From Phytoactinopolyspora alkaliphila (GTDB taxonomy: Bacteria > Actinomycetota > Actinomycetes > Jiangellales > Jiangellaceae), in the NCBI RefSeq assembly GCF_010550695.1, contig NZ_JAAGOB010000017.1, positions 40,698 to 104,697 on the forward strand: DNA of 64,000 nucleotides. Direction: 5' to 3'. Positions 1-9,201 of the stretch are shown here, piece by piece. A program made the position numbers and the translations under genes. Within the stretch, counting starts at the first letter, position 1. Every line of letters starts with the position of its first letter. Under the pieces are notes generated by a model. It was given only the letters and a program-made list of their open reading frames with translations. It was not told the origin of the DNA and made no database searches.

Positions 1-35
1 CGGCCGCCGAGGCCCTCCACGGGGTCGCCGCGTGA
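1..35 (+). CDS. 3' end of an upstream gene (partial)
   Basis: An open frame enters from the left edge (codons from base 3) and stops with TGA at 33-35, giving the C-terminal residues AAEALHGVAA. The stop overlaps the GTG start at 32 of the next gene in the GTGA arrangement typical of translationally coupled actinobacterial genes, so the two are probably one operon. Too little is visible to name the product. Confidence 0.5.
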   Translation, partial: AAEALHGVAA

Positions 36-2173
36 GCACATCGCACGACCTTCGCCCGTCCGCATGGCGCCCCGTCCTCGTCGAAGATCCCGACCAGCTG
101 AACGCGTGGCGCAACGATCCCTCGGTCGACGTGATCGACCGGATCGATCAGCAGCGCCGCGACCTCGAGCGGACACGGCCGGCCCCGGACCCGGCGCACC
201 TGGACGAGCCGACCCGCTGGTACCACTATCCGTGGCGGCGCAGCGTCGTGCACGTCCTCGGGCCGGCGGCCTTCCAGGCGCTGCGCTCCGACCGCAACCG
301 GAACAAGCTCACCATCGACGAGCAGCGACGACTGCGGCAACTCACCATTGGCGTGGTGGGGCTCAGCGTCGGCCACGCCATCGCGCACACGCTCGCCCTG
401 GAAGGCATCTGCGGAAGGATCCGGCTGGCGGACTTCGACGAGATCGAGTTGTCGAACCTCAACCGGATCCCGGCCACCGTCTTCGACCTTGGCCTGAACA
501 AGGCCGTGGTCGCTGCCCGTCGCATCGCCGAACTGGATCCCTACATCGACGTCGAGATCGACCCGCGCGGCATCAGTCTGGACTCCACCGAGGAGTTCAT
601 GTCCGGACTGGACGTGGTCATCGAGGAGTGCGACTCCTTCGACGTCAAGCTGGCTGTTCGCGATGCCGCACGCCGGCACCGGATACCGCTGGTCATGGAG
701 ACGGGCGACCGCGGCCTGCTGGACGTCGAGCGCTATGACCTCGAACCGGACCGGGCACTCTTCCACGGGCTGCTGGGCGAGGCCAAGCCCAGCGAACTGA
801 TGGGCCTCTCCACCCATGACAAGGTTCCGTATGTCCTGCGCGTGCTGGAACCCGAGCAGTTGTCCGCACGGATGGCCGCCTCCATGACCGAGGTCGACCA
901 GACGCTGAACACATGGCCCCAGCTCGGCGGCGACATCCAGCTGGGCGCGGCCACCGTGGCCACCGCGGTCCGTCACATCGGGCTGGGTTTACCCGTGCCG
1001 TCCGGGCGTGCCCGCGTCGACCTCACCGACACACTCGGGCAGCTTTCCGAGCCACCCGTCCCGGCCATGACCCACGGTCTCGGGGAAGCGGGCACCGACA
1101 TCGAACCCCCACCGGCCGGCGGCCCGGAGGCCGTCGTCCACGCGGCCCGGCACGCTCCGTCGGGCGGGAACACTCAGCCCTGGCGGTTCGTGATCGGGCG
1201 GTCCCACGTGCAGATCCACCTGGACGGGGAGCAGACGTCGACGCTGGACGTCGCCTTCCGGGGCAGTTATGTCGCGATCGGTGCGGCACTGTTCAACGCC
1301 CGGGTGGCCGCGGCGCGCCACGGCATCCTCGGGCCGGCCGAGACGTTCCCAGCCGGTACCGGCCAGTCCCCCGCCGCTGTGCTGCACCTGGATCGCGAAC
1401 ATGATCCCACCCTGTCCGCGCTCTACGAGCCGATGCTGCGGCGGGTCTCCAACCGGCACCTCGGCGAGCCCAGGCCATTGCCGGATGGCGCCGCGCCGGC
1501 CCTGATCGAGGCTGCGCGTGCCGAAGGGGCGGACCTCGCCGTCGTCACCGACCGCGACCGGCTCACCGAGCTGTCCGAGCTTTTCGGCGAGTCCGATCGG
1601 ATCCGGTTCCTCACTCCTCACCTGCACGCCGAGATGATGCGCGAGCTGCGATGGCCGGGCGTCGACAGCCTGGACTGGGGGCTGGACGTGCGCACCCTCG
1701 AGCTTGACCGCTCGGATCTGGCGAAGCTCGCGGTGGCTCGTCGTTCGGACATCATGCGGCTGCTCGCCGAGCAGGACGTCGGCAGGGCGCTCGGCGATAT
1801 CAGCCGGGATCGGATCCAGGCTGCGTCGGCACTGATCGTGGTGACCGTCGACGGTGCGGAAGCATCCGACTACGTCCGGGGAGGGCAGGCCGTCGAGCGG
1901 ACGTGGATCGAGGTCCAGCGCCTCGGGCTGAGCGTGCAGGCGATGTCCCCGGTATTCCTCTACGCGGTGGATCCGGGCGACTACGACCAGCTCTCCTCCC
2001 GCTACGGTGACCGTCTTCGTCAGCTGCACCACGACTTCGCCGGCATGACCGATATCGGTGGCCGGCGCATCGCATTAACGATGCGCATCGGATACGCTCC
2101 AGAAGTCACTGCCCGAAGCCGTCGGCTGCCTGCAGGGCGCACGGTGCGAGTCGCTGAAGAACACGGAGCCTGA
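32..2173 (+). CDS. ThiF-family adenylyltransferase / nitroreductase fusion (Rv1355c-like)
   Basis: A 713-residue two-domain protein. Residues about 95-340 form a ThiF/MoeB/E1-like Rossmann domain: a GVVGLSVG nucleotide loop followed by an acidic stretch (LADFDEIELSNLNR) in which ThiF proteins hold ATP and the Arg finger. Residues about 370-690 look like a nitroreductase-fold flavoprotein, starting with the FMN-site-like HAPSGGNTQPWRF. The fusion resembles the mycobacterial Rv1355c family, whose substrate I do not know. The glycine loop is GLSVG rather than the usual GxGGxG, and I see no obvious CxxC zinc pairs, so classical sulfur-carrier activation is uncertain. The GTG start is supported by overlap with the preceding stop. 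The GGDEF/EAL gene follows 8 bp downstream and is probably co-transcribed. Confidence 0.75.
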   Translation: MSTSHDLRPSAWRPVLVEDPDQLNAWRNDPSVDVIDRIDQQRRDLERTRPAPDPAHLDEPTRWYHYPWRRSVVHVLGPAAFQALRSDRNRNKLTIDEQRRLRQLTIGVVGLSVGHAIAHTLALEGICGRIRLADFDEIELSNLNRIPATVFDLGLNKAVVAARRIAELDPYIDVEIDPRGISLDSTEEFMSGLDVVIEECDSFDVKLAVRDAARRHRIPLVMETGDRGLLDVERYDLEPDRALFHGLLGEAKPSELMGLSTHDKVPYVLRVLEPEQLSARMAASMTEVDQTLNTWPQLGGDIQLGAATVATAVRHIGLGLPVPSGRARVDLTDTLGQLSEPPVPAMTHGLGEAGTDIEPPPAGGPEAVVHAARHAPSGGNTQPWRFVIGRSHVQIHLDGEQTSTLDVAFRGSYVAIGAALFNARVAAARHGILGPAETFPAGTGQSPAAVLHLDREHDPTLSALYEPMLRRVSNRHLGEPRPLPDGAAPALIEAARAEGADLAVVTDRDRLTELSELFGESDRIRFLTPHLHAEMMRELRWPGVDSLDWGLDVRTLELDRSDLAKLAVARRSDIMRLLAEQDVGRALGDISRDRIQAASALIVVTVDGAEASDYVRGGQAVERTWIEVQRLGLSVQAMSPVFLYAVDPGDYDQLSSRYGDRLRQLHHDFAGMTDIGGRRIALTMRIGYAPEVTARSRRLPAGRTVRVAEEHGA

Positions 2174-2181
2174 ACCAAGGT

Positions 2182-4416
2182 ATGGACGCGGAAACGATCC
2201 AGCCACTGTTGAAGTCGCTGGGGGAGGCGACCAACGCCATCTCCGCGGATGTGCTCGCGGTCGACGGTGGAGTGCCGCTCGTCGCGTGGGGCAGTGCATC
2301 CGAGGCCGGCGTGCGCGGAGAGTCGTTGTCGGAGATGCGTCAGGCGATCCGTGACCTCACCGCCAAGGCTGCGTCCAACAACGGCCGCGGCGGTGTGCAA
2401 GAGTCCAGCGTGCCCGGTTTCGGGCTGCTCGCCCACGCCGTCAGGCATGCCGAGTTCGTCGGCGGAGTCTGCGTGGTCCGCGGTGACGATCAGCCATGGG
2501 AAGACAACGACCGCACCGTGCTCGCCATGGCCGCCGACATGTGCGAATCGGTCATGCAGGCGGGGAACGTCACCAGCGAGCACGGACGCCGCCTCGACGC
2601 GCTCGTGTCCTACGTGGCGGCCGAGCTCATGGGCATCTCGGCCGTCGAGCTCCCGGAGACCACCTACCGGATTCTCGGCGAGCTCGGCCGCTTCTTCGAC
2701 GTCGACACGTGCTTTCTCCGGCGCAACGACCCGGGGCTCAAGGCGAGCGTGCTGGTCGACGAATGGCCCCGGCGCCCGGACGTGCCCGATCCCGACCCGC
2801 TGGGCATCGTGCCGTGGGACACCGACGATCCGATCTTCGCGCGTGTTCGCGACCTGAAGGAGCCCTACTTCGTCCGGCCCGGCGACCACCGGGACGAGTA
2901 CCAGGAGCGGGTGGCGTCCGCGGCCGGCGTGCAGGACGTCTCCGCCGCCACCGTCCCGCTGCTCCGCGGTGATGTGACCTTCGGCGTGCTGGGCTTCGTG
3001 CACTTCGGCGACCGCATGTGGTCCCGCCAGGAGGTCCATGCGCTCAACGCCATCGCCTCCCTGCTCACTCAGCTCTACGGACGGGTCTCCGCCGAAGAGC
3101 GCCTGCACTACCAGGCGTATCACGACGAGCTGACCGGACTGCCGAACCGGCGCGCCTTCGTCGAGGAGCTCTCGGCCATCCTGGACAAGGAACCGGAAGT
3201 TCCGCTGGCCTTGATGTTCGCGGACATGGACCGGCTGAAGACGGTGAACGACGTCCTGGGCCACGCCATCGGTGACATGTTCATCAAGGCCGTCGCCAAG
3301 CGGCTGCGCGAGTCTGTCCGTCCGGACGACATCATCGCCCGGCTGGCCGGCGACGAGTTCGTCATTGCGCTGCGTGGCATCTCCAGCTCCGAACGCGCCG
3401 AGCGAGTGGCACGCCGGTTACTGAACCAGCTGACCGAACCGCTCGACGTCGGCGGCCACGTCGTCAGCCGGAGCGCGTGTGTGGGCATCTCCATCAATGG
3501 CCCAGCCTCCAACGGCGTCGACGACCTGCTGGGAAACGCCGACGTCGCACTCCTCGAGGCCAAGAAGCGCGGCGGCAATACCGTGGTTTCCTTCAACGAC
3601 GAGCTGCGCTGGCAGCTGCTGGATCGCGCCGACCTCGAGTTCCGGTTACGCTCCGCGATCGGTGACGGTGAGATGCGGCTGCACTATCAGCCGGAGTTCG
3701 ACCTCCGCAGCGGCCAGATGACCGCCGTCGAGGCCCTGGTGCGGTGGCAGCATCCCGAACGCGGCCTGCTCTCCGCCAGTGCGTTCGTCTCAGTGATCGA
3801 GGAGATCAACCTGTCCGCCGAACTCGGCCGGTGGGTGCTCGAGGAAGCCTGCCGTCAGCTGGCGGAATGGAAGCGCACCGCGTCGGCGGCGACGCCGCCG
3901 TCCGTCCGGGTGAACATCTCGGCCGGTGAACTGATCAGCGCCGACTTCGTGGGCTTCGTGGGGACGTTGCTCAGCCGGTACGGGCACGCCCCGGCGGAGC
4001 TGGGCATCGAGATCACCGAGAGCACGGTGATGCGCGACGTCGACGATGTGCTGGCCACCTTGATGGGGTTGCGACGCCTCGGCGTCACCATCGCCATCGA
4101 CGACTTCGGCACCGGATACAGCTCTCTCTCGCATCTGAAGCAGCTGCCGGTCGACATCCTCAAGATCGACCGCAGCTTCGTCTCCACGCTGGCCGACGAC
4201 AGCGGCGACCGGGCGATCGTCTCGGCCATAGTGCGGCTCGCGGAGGCTTTCAACCTCACCACCGTCGCCGAGGGCGTCGAGGATCCGTCCGCCGTGGCGG
4301 CCCTGCTCGGCCTGGGTTGCCACCGGGCCCAGGGATTCCTCATGTCCGAGCCACTCTCGGCCGCAGACATCGCCACCTGGCTGGACAATCCAGGTGACTA
4401 CTTGGGTAGCAAGTGA
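2182..4416 (+). CDS. GAF-GGDEF-EAL bifunctional cyclic-di-GMP enzyme
   Basis: A 744-residue cytosolic protein (no signal peptide or membrane segment seen). Residues about 150-310 resemble a GAF sensor. The GGDEF domain begins near residue 310 (HDELTGLPNRRAF); the active-site loop is AGDEF near 388, preceded by RPDD at the spacing of the inhibitory RxxD I-site. The EAL domain starts near 515 (EALVRWQHP) and keeps NISAGEL, EITEST, DDFGTGYSSL, the Lys of LKIDRSFV and AEGVED, so all the usual phosphodiesterase metal and base residues appear present. It could make and degrade c-di-GMP; AGDEF is tolerated in active cyclases, but the balance of activities cannot be judged. It lies 8 bp after the ThiF fusion and 170 bp before a BldD-like gene that has a c-di-GMP-binding motif. 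Confidence 0.92.
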   Translation: MDAETIQPLLKSLGEATNAISADVLAVDGGVPLVAWGSASEAGVRGESLSEMRQAIRDLTAKAASNNGRGGVQESSVPGFGLLAHAVRHAEFVGGVCVVRGDDQPWEDNDRTVLAMAADMCESVMQAGNVTSEHGRRLDALVSYVAAELMGISAVELPETTYRILGELGRFFDVDTCFLRRNDPGLKASVLVDEWPRRPDVPDPDPLGIVPWDTDDPIFARVRDLKEPYFVRPGDHRDEYQERVASAAGVQDVSAATVPLLRGDVTFGVLGFVHFGDRMWSRQEVHALNAIASLLTQLYGRVSAEERLHYQAYHDELTGLPNRRAFVEELSAILDKEPEVPLALMFADMDRLKTVNDVLGHAIGDMFIKAVAKRLRESVRPDDIIARLAGDEFVIALRGISSSERAERVARRLLNQLTEPLDVGGHVVSRSACVGISINGPASNGVDDLLGNADVALLEAKKRGGNTVVSFNDELRWQLLDRADLEFRLRSAIGDGEMRLHYQPEFDLRSGQMTAVEALVRWQHPERGLLSASAFVSVIEEINLSAELGRWVLEEACRQLAEWKRTASAATPPSVRVNISAGELISADFVGFVGTLLSRYGHAPAELGIEITESTVMRDVDDVLATLMGLRRLGVTIAIDDFGTGYSSLSHLKQLPVDILKIDRSFVSTLADDSGDRAIVSAIVRLAEAFNLTTVAEGVEDPSAVAALLGLGCHRAQGFLMSEPLSAADIATWLDNPGDYLGSK

Positions 4417-4586
4417 ACGATGCATAAACCCAGGTGCCGCGTTGAGACCGCCTTTTCACGGCGGAGCCGGTACTCTGGGTTTGTCCGTCTGCCGATCCTC
4501 CGGTCAACGTGGCCCGGGGCGCGGCGATATGCTGGAACCACGCCTGCGGGGGAGCGATCAGGTTGGGCGGCCTCGGGAGCTCTGGG

Positions 4587-5087
4587 ATGAACGACGAAAA
4601 GACTGATTCGAACGACAACGATTTCCAGAAGATCGTGGGCGAACGGCTGCGCAAGGTGCGCAAACGAAAGCGCCTGTCGTTGCAGGCCGTCGAGGAGAAG
4701 TCCGGCGGCGCGCTTCGGGCTGCGGTGATCGGCTCCTACGAGCGTGGCGACCGGGCGGCTACCGTGCGCAAGCTCGCCGAGATCGCGGATTTCTACGGTG
4801 TGCCCGTCGACTCTCTGGTCTCAAGCAGGGACCACGTGCCGTCCTCGGACGCGAACGACGACGGCAAGGTGGTCCTCGACCTCGACGCTTTGCGCGCGGC
4901 TCCGGACGAAGCCAAGCACCTGGTCAAGTTCGTCGCGGGAGTGCAGGAGAAGCGCGGGGACTTCGGCGGCAGCGTGCTCACCATCCGCGGGAACGACGTG
5001 TGGATGGTGTCGTCGGTGTACGGCTGGTCCCCCACCGAGCTGCGAGAGAAGATGGCCAGCTGGGGCGTGATCGTCGGGCAGGACTAG
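4587..5087 (+). CDS. bldD: BldD-like XRE-family regulator with c-di-GMP-binding signature
   Basis: A 166-residue protein with the BldD plan. An N-terminal XRE helix-turn-helix (about 18-75; SLQAVEEKSGG, GSYERGDRA, LAEIADFYGVPVDSL) matches Streptomyces BldD closely. After an acidic linker the C-terminal domain contains RGD, eight residues, then RGND (R123-D125 and R134-D137), which is exactly the RxD-X8-RxxD motif through which BldD binds a c-di-GMP tetramer. ATG 4587 is chosen because GGGAG sits 7-8 bases upstream; an in-frame start at 4509 would add an unconserved extension. BldD represses developmental genes when c-di-GMP is high. Its position directly after a c-di-GMP enzyme is notable. 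Whether it is the orthologue or a paralogue cannot be decided from this window. Confidence 0.85.
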   Translation: MNDEKTDSNDNDFQKIVGERLRKVRKRKRLSLQAVEEKSGGALRAAVIGSYERGDRAATVRKLAEIADFYGVPVDSLVSSRDHVPSSDANDDGKVVLDLDALRAAPDEAKHLVKFVAGVQEKRGDFGGSVLTIRGNDVWMVSSVYGWSPTELREKMASWGVIVGQD

Positions 5088-5119
5088 CCCGCGAGCCACA
5101 CCGGGATTCGGGAGACCAG

Positions 5120-5809
5120 TTGGCCGTCACAGACACGGCGATCGAGGGCATCAAGCAGATGATCGTCTCCGGCGAGATCCAGCCGGGCGATCGGCTGCCG
5201 AAGGAAGCCGAGCTCGCGGTACGTCTCGGGCTGTCGAGAAACTCCTTGCGCGAGGCGGTGCGGGCGCTCTCCCTCATTCACGTCCTCGACGTGCGCCAGG
5301 GAGACGGAACCTATGTCACCAGCCTCTCCCCCAGGTTGCTGCTCGAGACGATGACCTTCCTCGTCGACCTGCACCGTGACGACTCCGTGCTGGAGTACCT
5401 CGAGGTCCGACGCGTCATCGAGCCCGCTGCGACGGCGATGGCAGCCCTGCGGATGTCCGACGACGCCGTGAGCGCGCTCGGCCGGCATCTGGAGCGGATC
5501 GGCGAGGAGCCCAGCGTCGACGAACTCGTCAGCAATGACATCGAGTTCCACCGGCTGATCGCGGAAGGCTCGGGCAACGCCGTGCTCTGCTCCCTTATGG
5601 AGAGTCTCGCCGTGCCCACGCAACGCGCCCGGATGTGGCGCGGCCTGACCCAGGGCGACGCCACCCGCCGCACTCTCGCCGAGCATCACGCCATCTACGA
5701 CGCGGTCCGCGGCCGGCAGCCCGACGTGGCTGCGGCCGCGGCCACCGTGCACATCGCCGGGGTGGAGCAGTGGATTCGCACCGCCCTCGTGCCATCGTCC
5801 ACAGGCTGA
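5120..5809 (+). CDS. FadR/GntR-family transcriptional regulator (FCD domain)
   Basis: A 229-residue regulator: GntR winged helix at residues 5-72 (IKQMIVSGEIQPGDRLP, LGLSRNSLREAVRAL, GDGTYVT) followed by an all-helical FCD effector domain (about 85-220) retaining likely metal-ligand positions (DIEFHRL, EHHAIYDAV, VHI). FadR-type proteins sense small organic acids or sugar acids. I take TTG 5120 as start because GGAG lies five bases upstream and it leaves a normal-length N-terminus; extending further would overlap the BldD gene. It is convergent with the E1 genes, whose stop is only 5 bp away, so it may or may not control them. Confidence 0.85.
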   Translation: MAVTDTAIEGIKQMIVSGEIQPGDRLPKEAELAVRLGLSRNSLREAVRALSLIHVLDVRQGDGTYVTSLSPRLLLETMTFLVDLHRDDSVLEYLEVRRVIEPAATAMAALRMSDDAVSALGRHLERIGEEPSVDELVSNDIEFHRLIAEGSGNAVLCSLMESLAVPTQRARMWRGLTQGDATRRTLAEHHAIYDAVRGRQPDVAAAAATVHIAGVEQWIRTALVPSSTG

Positions 5810-5814
5810 GCGCA

Positions 5815-6801
5815 CTAAAGCCGAACGGGCTCGTCCCACTCGAGTTGAGCGATGGCATCCAGGATCCGGTCGACGCCTGGCAGGTAGTGATCCTCAAGGA
5901 TCGGCGGCGGGTAGGGAATACCCGCTCCGGTGACCCGCAGAACAGGCGCATCGAGAGAGTAGAAGCACTCTTGCTGCACCCTCGCCGCGATCTCCGCCGC
6001 GGCGCCGGCGTAGCTCGTGGCCTCAGCGACCACGACGCACCGTCCGGTCCGCCGTACCGACGCCGCGATCGTCTCGTCATCCAGGGGGACGAGGCTGCGT
6101 AGATCCAGGACTTCGACGTCCAGGCCGGCCTCACCGGCCGCCTCGGCCGCCTCCAGAGCAACCGGGACGGTCGGGCCGTACGCGAGCAGCGTCAGGTCCG
6201 TACCCTGCCGGCGCAGCGCCGCCTGCCCGAACCGTTCGGTACGGACGGGCAAGGTCACCTCTGCCTTGGACCAGTAGAGCTTCTTCGGCTCCATGAACAC
6301 AACGGGGTCCGGATCATCGATGGCTTCCCGCAGCAACGAGTAGGCGTCGGCCACGGTGGCCGGCGTGACCACCTTGAGCCCCGGAATGTGCGTGTAGTGC
6401 GATTCCGACGAGTCGCTGTGGTGCTCCACCCCACCGATGCCGCCGCCGTAGGGAATCCTGATCACCATCGGCACGGTCACCGAGCCGCGGGTACGGTTAC
6501 GCATCTTGGCCACGTGTGACGCGATCTGCTCGAACGCCGGATAGGCGAAGGCGTCGAACTGCATCTCCACCACCGGACGGAAGCCCTCCATGGCCATCCC
6601 GAGGGCGAAGCCCACGATGCCGCTCTCCGCCAGCGGCGTGTCGAAGCAGCGGTCCTCCCCGAAGTCTCTCGTCAGGCCGTCGGTGACCCGGAAGACGCCG
6701 CCGAGGGCACCGACGTCCTCGCCGAACACCAGCACGGACTCGTCGGCCGCCATGGCGTCTCGCATCGCTGCGTTGAGGGCCTGGACCATCGACACGGCCA
6801 C
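5815..6801 (-). CDS. 2-oxoacid dehydrogenase E1 component, beta subunit
   Basis: A 328-residue transketolase-type beta subunit. It contains the family hallmarks FGEDVGALGGVFR near the N-terminus, FDTPLAESGIVGFALGMA, the EMQFDAF segment and a C-terminal transketolase domain (LDLRSLVPLDDETI). With the alpha subunit it forms the thiamine-diphosphate E1 that decarboxylates pyruvate or branched-chain 2-oxoacids and transfers the acyl group to lipoyl-E2 in the cytoplasm. The GTG start lies 5 bp after the alpha-subunit stop, so the pair is one transcript. Sequence alone does not separate pyruvate from branched-chain substrates, and no E2 or E3 gene follows. Confidence 0.9.
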   Translation of the reverse strand: MAVSMVQALNAAMRDAMAADESVLVFGEDVGALGGVFRVTDGLTRDFGEDRCFDTPLAESGIVGFALGMAMEGFRPVVEMQFDAFAYPAFEQIASHVAKMRNRTRGSVTVPMVIRIPYGGGIGGVEHHSDSSESHYTHIPGLKVVTPATVADAYSLLREAIDDPDPVVFMEPKKLYWSKAEVTLPVRTERFGQAALRRQGTDLTLLAYGPTVPVALEAAEAAGEAGLDVEVLDLRSLVPLDDETIAASVRRTGRCVVVAEATSYAGAAAEIAARVQQECFYSLDAPVLRVTGAGIPYPPPILEDHYLPGVDRILDAIAQLEWDEPVRL

Positions 6802-6806
6802 CCCGA

Positions 6807-7919
6807 TCAGCCTCTCTCCCCGAGAAGCCGGTCTCGCTCCGTGTGCAGCTGCCGGGTGGGGCTTGCGAAGACGTGCTCGAACAACTCACTCGGCTCGCAC
6901 ACCGGCTCGGCAGCCATGCGTTCCCGGGTGCGGACGGCGAAGTCCTCCGCCTCCCGGCGGGCATCGTCGATCTCGGCGTCGGTCAGCGAATCCGCACCGC
7001 GAAGGTAGGCCTCCAGGCGGGCCACCGGGTCGCGCCGCAGCCACGCGTCGACCTCGCTCGCGTCCCGGTATCGGCCCGCATCGTCGGCATTGGTATGTGC
7101 CTCGATCCGGTAGGTATGCGCCTCTACCAGCACCGGGCCGTGACCCGACCGGGCATGTGCGACAGCGTCGGCCAGGACGGCGAGCACCGCGATGGCGTCG
7201 TTGCCGTCCACCTGCTCACTGCGCACCCCGTAGCCGACCCCCTTGTAGGCCAAGGCCGGCGCCGCGCTCTGCCGGGCCAGCGGCACCGAAATGGCGTACC
7301 GGTTGTTCTGGACCACGAACACGACCGGTGCGGCGAAGACCGCGGCGAAGTTCAATGCTTCGTGAAAGTCGCCCTCACTGGTGCCGCCGTCGCCAATGAA
7401 GACCATGGCCACGGTGTCCTTGCCGCGGCGCCGGGCGCCGTAGGCCAGACCCGCGGCGTGCGGAGCATGGGTGGCCAGCGGAGTGCATTGCGGCGCCACC
7501 CGCGTCGTCATCGGGTCGTAGCCGCAGTGCCAGTCGCCGCGCAACAGCCCAAGCGCCTGAACGGCGTCGACGCCCCTGGTGATCACGGCCATGGTGTCCC
7601 GGTACGTGGGAAACAACCAGTCTTCGGGCCGCAGGGCCAGCACGCCGCCCACCTGGCAGGCCTCCTGGCCACGCGAGGACGGATACACGGCGAGGCGGCC
7701 CTGGCGGGTGAGAGCTGTCGCTTCCTCGTCGAATCGCCGGCCGAGCACCATCTGCCGGTACGCTTGCTTGGCCAGGGCAAGCGGCGGAGCCTCGTAGTCG
7801 CCGTGTTCCTCGAGTGGAGCGGGCCGTCCCTCCGGATCCACGAACCGGACCGGTGACGGCGAGGGCAGCAGATGGATCGGCTGCCGCATGGTCTCCAGGT
7901 CACCCGAACTCTTGATCAT
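6807..7919 (-). CDS. 2-oxoacid dehydrogenase E1 component, alpha subunit
   Basis: A 370-residue thiamine-diphosphate subunit. The cofactor motif is clear: GDGGTSEGD, about 25 residues, then VVQNN. Other hallmarks are the active-site region RRFDEEATALTRQG, the YRIEAHTNADD segment around the regulated loop, and SSRGQEACQVG. ATG 7919 is the first start; a second ATG ten codons on (MRQPIHLL) is a plausible alternative. It is the first gene of a two-gene minus-strand unit. The 271 bp separating it from holA presumably hold its promoter; I see no clear -35/-10 there. Confidence 0.9.
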   Translation of the reverse strand: MIKSSGDLETMRQPIHLLPSPSPVRFVDPEGRPAPLEEHGDYEAPPLALAKQAYRQMVLGRRFDEEATALTRQGRLAVYPSSRGQEACQVGGVLALRPEDWLFPTYRDTMAVITRGVDAVQALGLLRGDWHCGYDPMTTRVAPQCTPLATHAPHAAGLAYGARRRGKDTVAMVFIGDGGTSEGDFHEALNFAAVFAAPVVFVVQNNRYAISVPLARQSAAPALAYKGVGYGVRSEQVDGNDAIAVLAVLADAVAHARSGHGPVLVEAHTYRIEAHTNADDAGRYRDASEVDAWLRRDPVARLEAYLRGADSLTDAEIDDARREAEDFAVRTRERMAAEPVCEPSELFEHVFASPTRQLHTERDRLLGERG

Positions 7920-8190
7920 CCGCGCTCACCTTCCGACTCTTCGGCACCAGCGAAGCCGTGACATCGCCGCTCGGGCGATCTCCTCTTATGCTGCGCTGTC
8001 CGGCCGGAATTCTCCATATCGTGCCCGGATCACCTACGAGCGGCTCTCCTGGTGCAGCCACGACAGCCAAACGTCCACGTGGACCGGCACGGAGCATCGC
8101 TACCGGGCCAAACGTCTGCGCCGGCGTGGGCCACGCCTCAGGGTCCTCCCCCGGTTCCGGCTCAGGCACCCACGCAGGGCACAAGCGAAG

Positions 8191-9168
8191 CTAGGTGGAA
8201 CGAGCCTGGCCGATCTGCACCAACGCGGTGGTCAAGGCGAGCGTGGAGTCATTGGCGCCACCTTTGACCGCGAGATCGGCGGCGGCCACCGCACGGATGG
8301 CCGTGGACAGTCCGGCAGGCGTCCAGCCGCGCAGTTGGCCGCGCAGGACTCGTACCTTCCACGGCGGCACGCCGATGTCGCGTGCGAGGTCGGCGTCGCG
8401 CACCCCGCGCGGCGCTCCGGCCAGCCGGGCGAGGGCACGCAGTGCCGTGGCGAGGGAGCCGATGACCAGCACCGGGTCGGTTCCGGTCTGCAGGGCCCAG
8501 CGCAGCTGCTCTACGGCGTCGGCGGTACGTCCCTCCACCGCGCGGTCGGCGACGACCCAGCCCTTGACCTCGGCCCGCCCCTCGAAATACGTGGACACCA
8601 GCTGGGAATCCACGGTCCCGTCCACCGCGTCGGACGCCAGCTGCGAGGCGGACGACGCCAGGCCACGCAGATCCCCGCCGACCGCGTCGACGAGCTGACG
8701 CGCCCCGGCCTCGTCGATTCGCCCGCCCGCGTGCCGGACCTCGGCCCGCACGAACGCCACCAGATCGTCTGGCTTGGTTACGCGCTCGGCCTTCACCTCG
8801 TGGGCGCCCGCCTTGCGCAGCCGCTCCAGCAGCTTTTTGCCCTTGACTCCCCCGGGGTGCACGAGCACCAGGTGAATTCCCTCGACCGGGGCCTGCGCGT
8901 GGGCCACCAAGGCATCGGCCACGCCGTCGCTGACGTCTTGCACGTCCCGGATCAGCACCACCCGCGTGGTGGCGAACAGTGACGGGCTGGCGTGCTCGGC
9001 CAGCCCTCCCGGCGTCAGATCGGCTCCCGGGACGTCCGAGACGTCGGCGGCGGGGTCGGCCGCGCGCGCGGCCTTCACCACCGCACCCATGGCACGCTCG
9101 GACAACAGGGCTTCGGGACCGACCACGAGAGTGACGGGGACCAATGGGTCAACGGTTCTGCGAGACAT
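8191..9168 (-). CDS. holA: DNA polymerase III subunit delta
   Basis: A 325-residue protein of the HolA family, the clamp-loader subunit that opens the beta sliding clamp. Supporting segments are the N-terminal LVVGPEALLSERAM, the HPGGVKGKKLLERL region, and the lid and collar domains (LVDAVGGDLRGLASSASQL, WALQTGTDPVLVIGSLA, VPPWKVRVLRGQLRGW). It lies 33 bp after comEC on the same strand. comEA-comEC-holA order is common in actinobacteria, which strengthens the call. The rpsT gene often found next to holA is absent here. Confidence 0.93.
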   Translation of the reverse strand: MSRRTVDPLVPVTLVVGPEALLSERAMGAVVKAARAADPAADVSDVPGADLTPGGLAEHASPSLFATTRVVLIRDVQDVSDGVADALVAHAQAPVEGIHLVLVHPGGVKGKKLLERLRKAGAHEVKAERVTKPDDLVAFVRAEVRHAGGRIDEAGARQLVDAVGGDLRGLASSASQLASDAVDGTVDSQLVSTYFEGRAEVKGWVVADRAVEGRTADAVEQLRWALQTGTDPVLVIGSLATALRALARLAGAPRGVRDADLARDIGVPPWKVRVLRGQLRGWTPAGLSTAIRAVAAADLAVKGGANDSTLALTTALVQIGQARST

Positions 9169-9201
9169 GATGAGGACAGCATGCCATGCGGGGACGACAA
9201 G

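Noticed and set aside
4509..4586. Longer start for the BldD-like protein
   Set aside because: The added residues are unlike BldD and ATG 4587 has a well-placed GGGAG.
7920..8190. Possible rpsT or tRNA gene between holA and the E1 genes
   Set aside because: No ribosomal protein S20 frame or tRNA cloverleaf could be found there; only short overlapping open frames without signs of coding.
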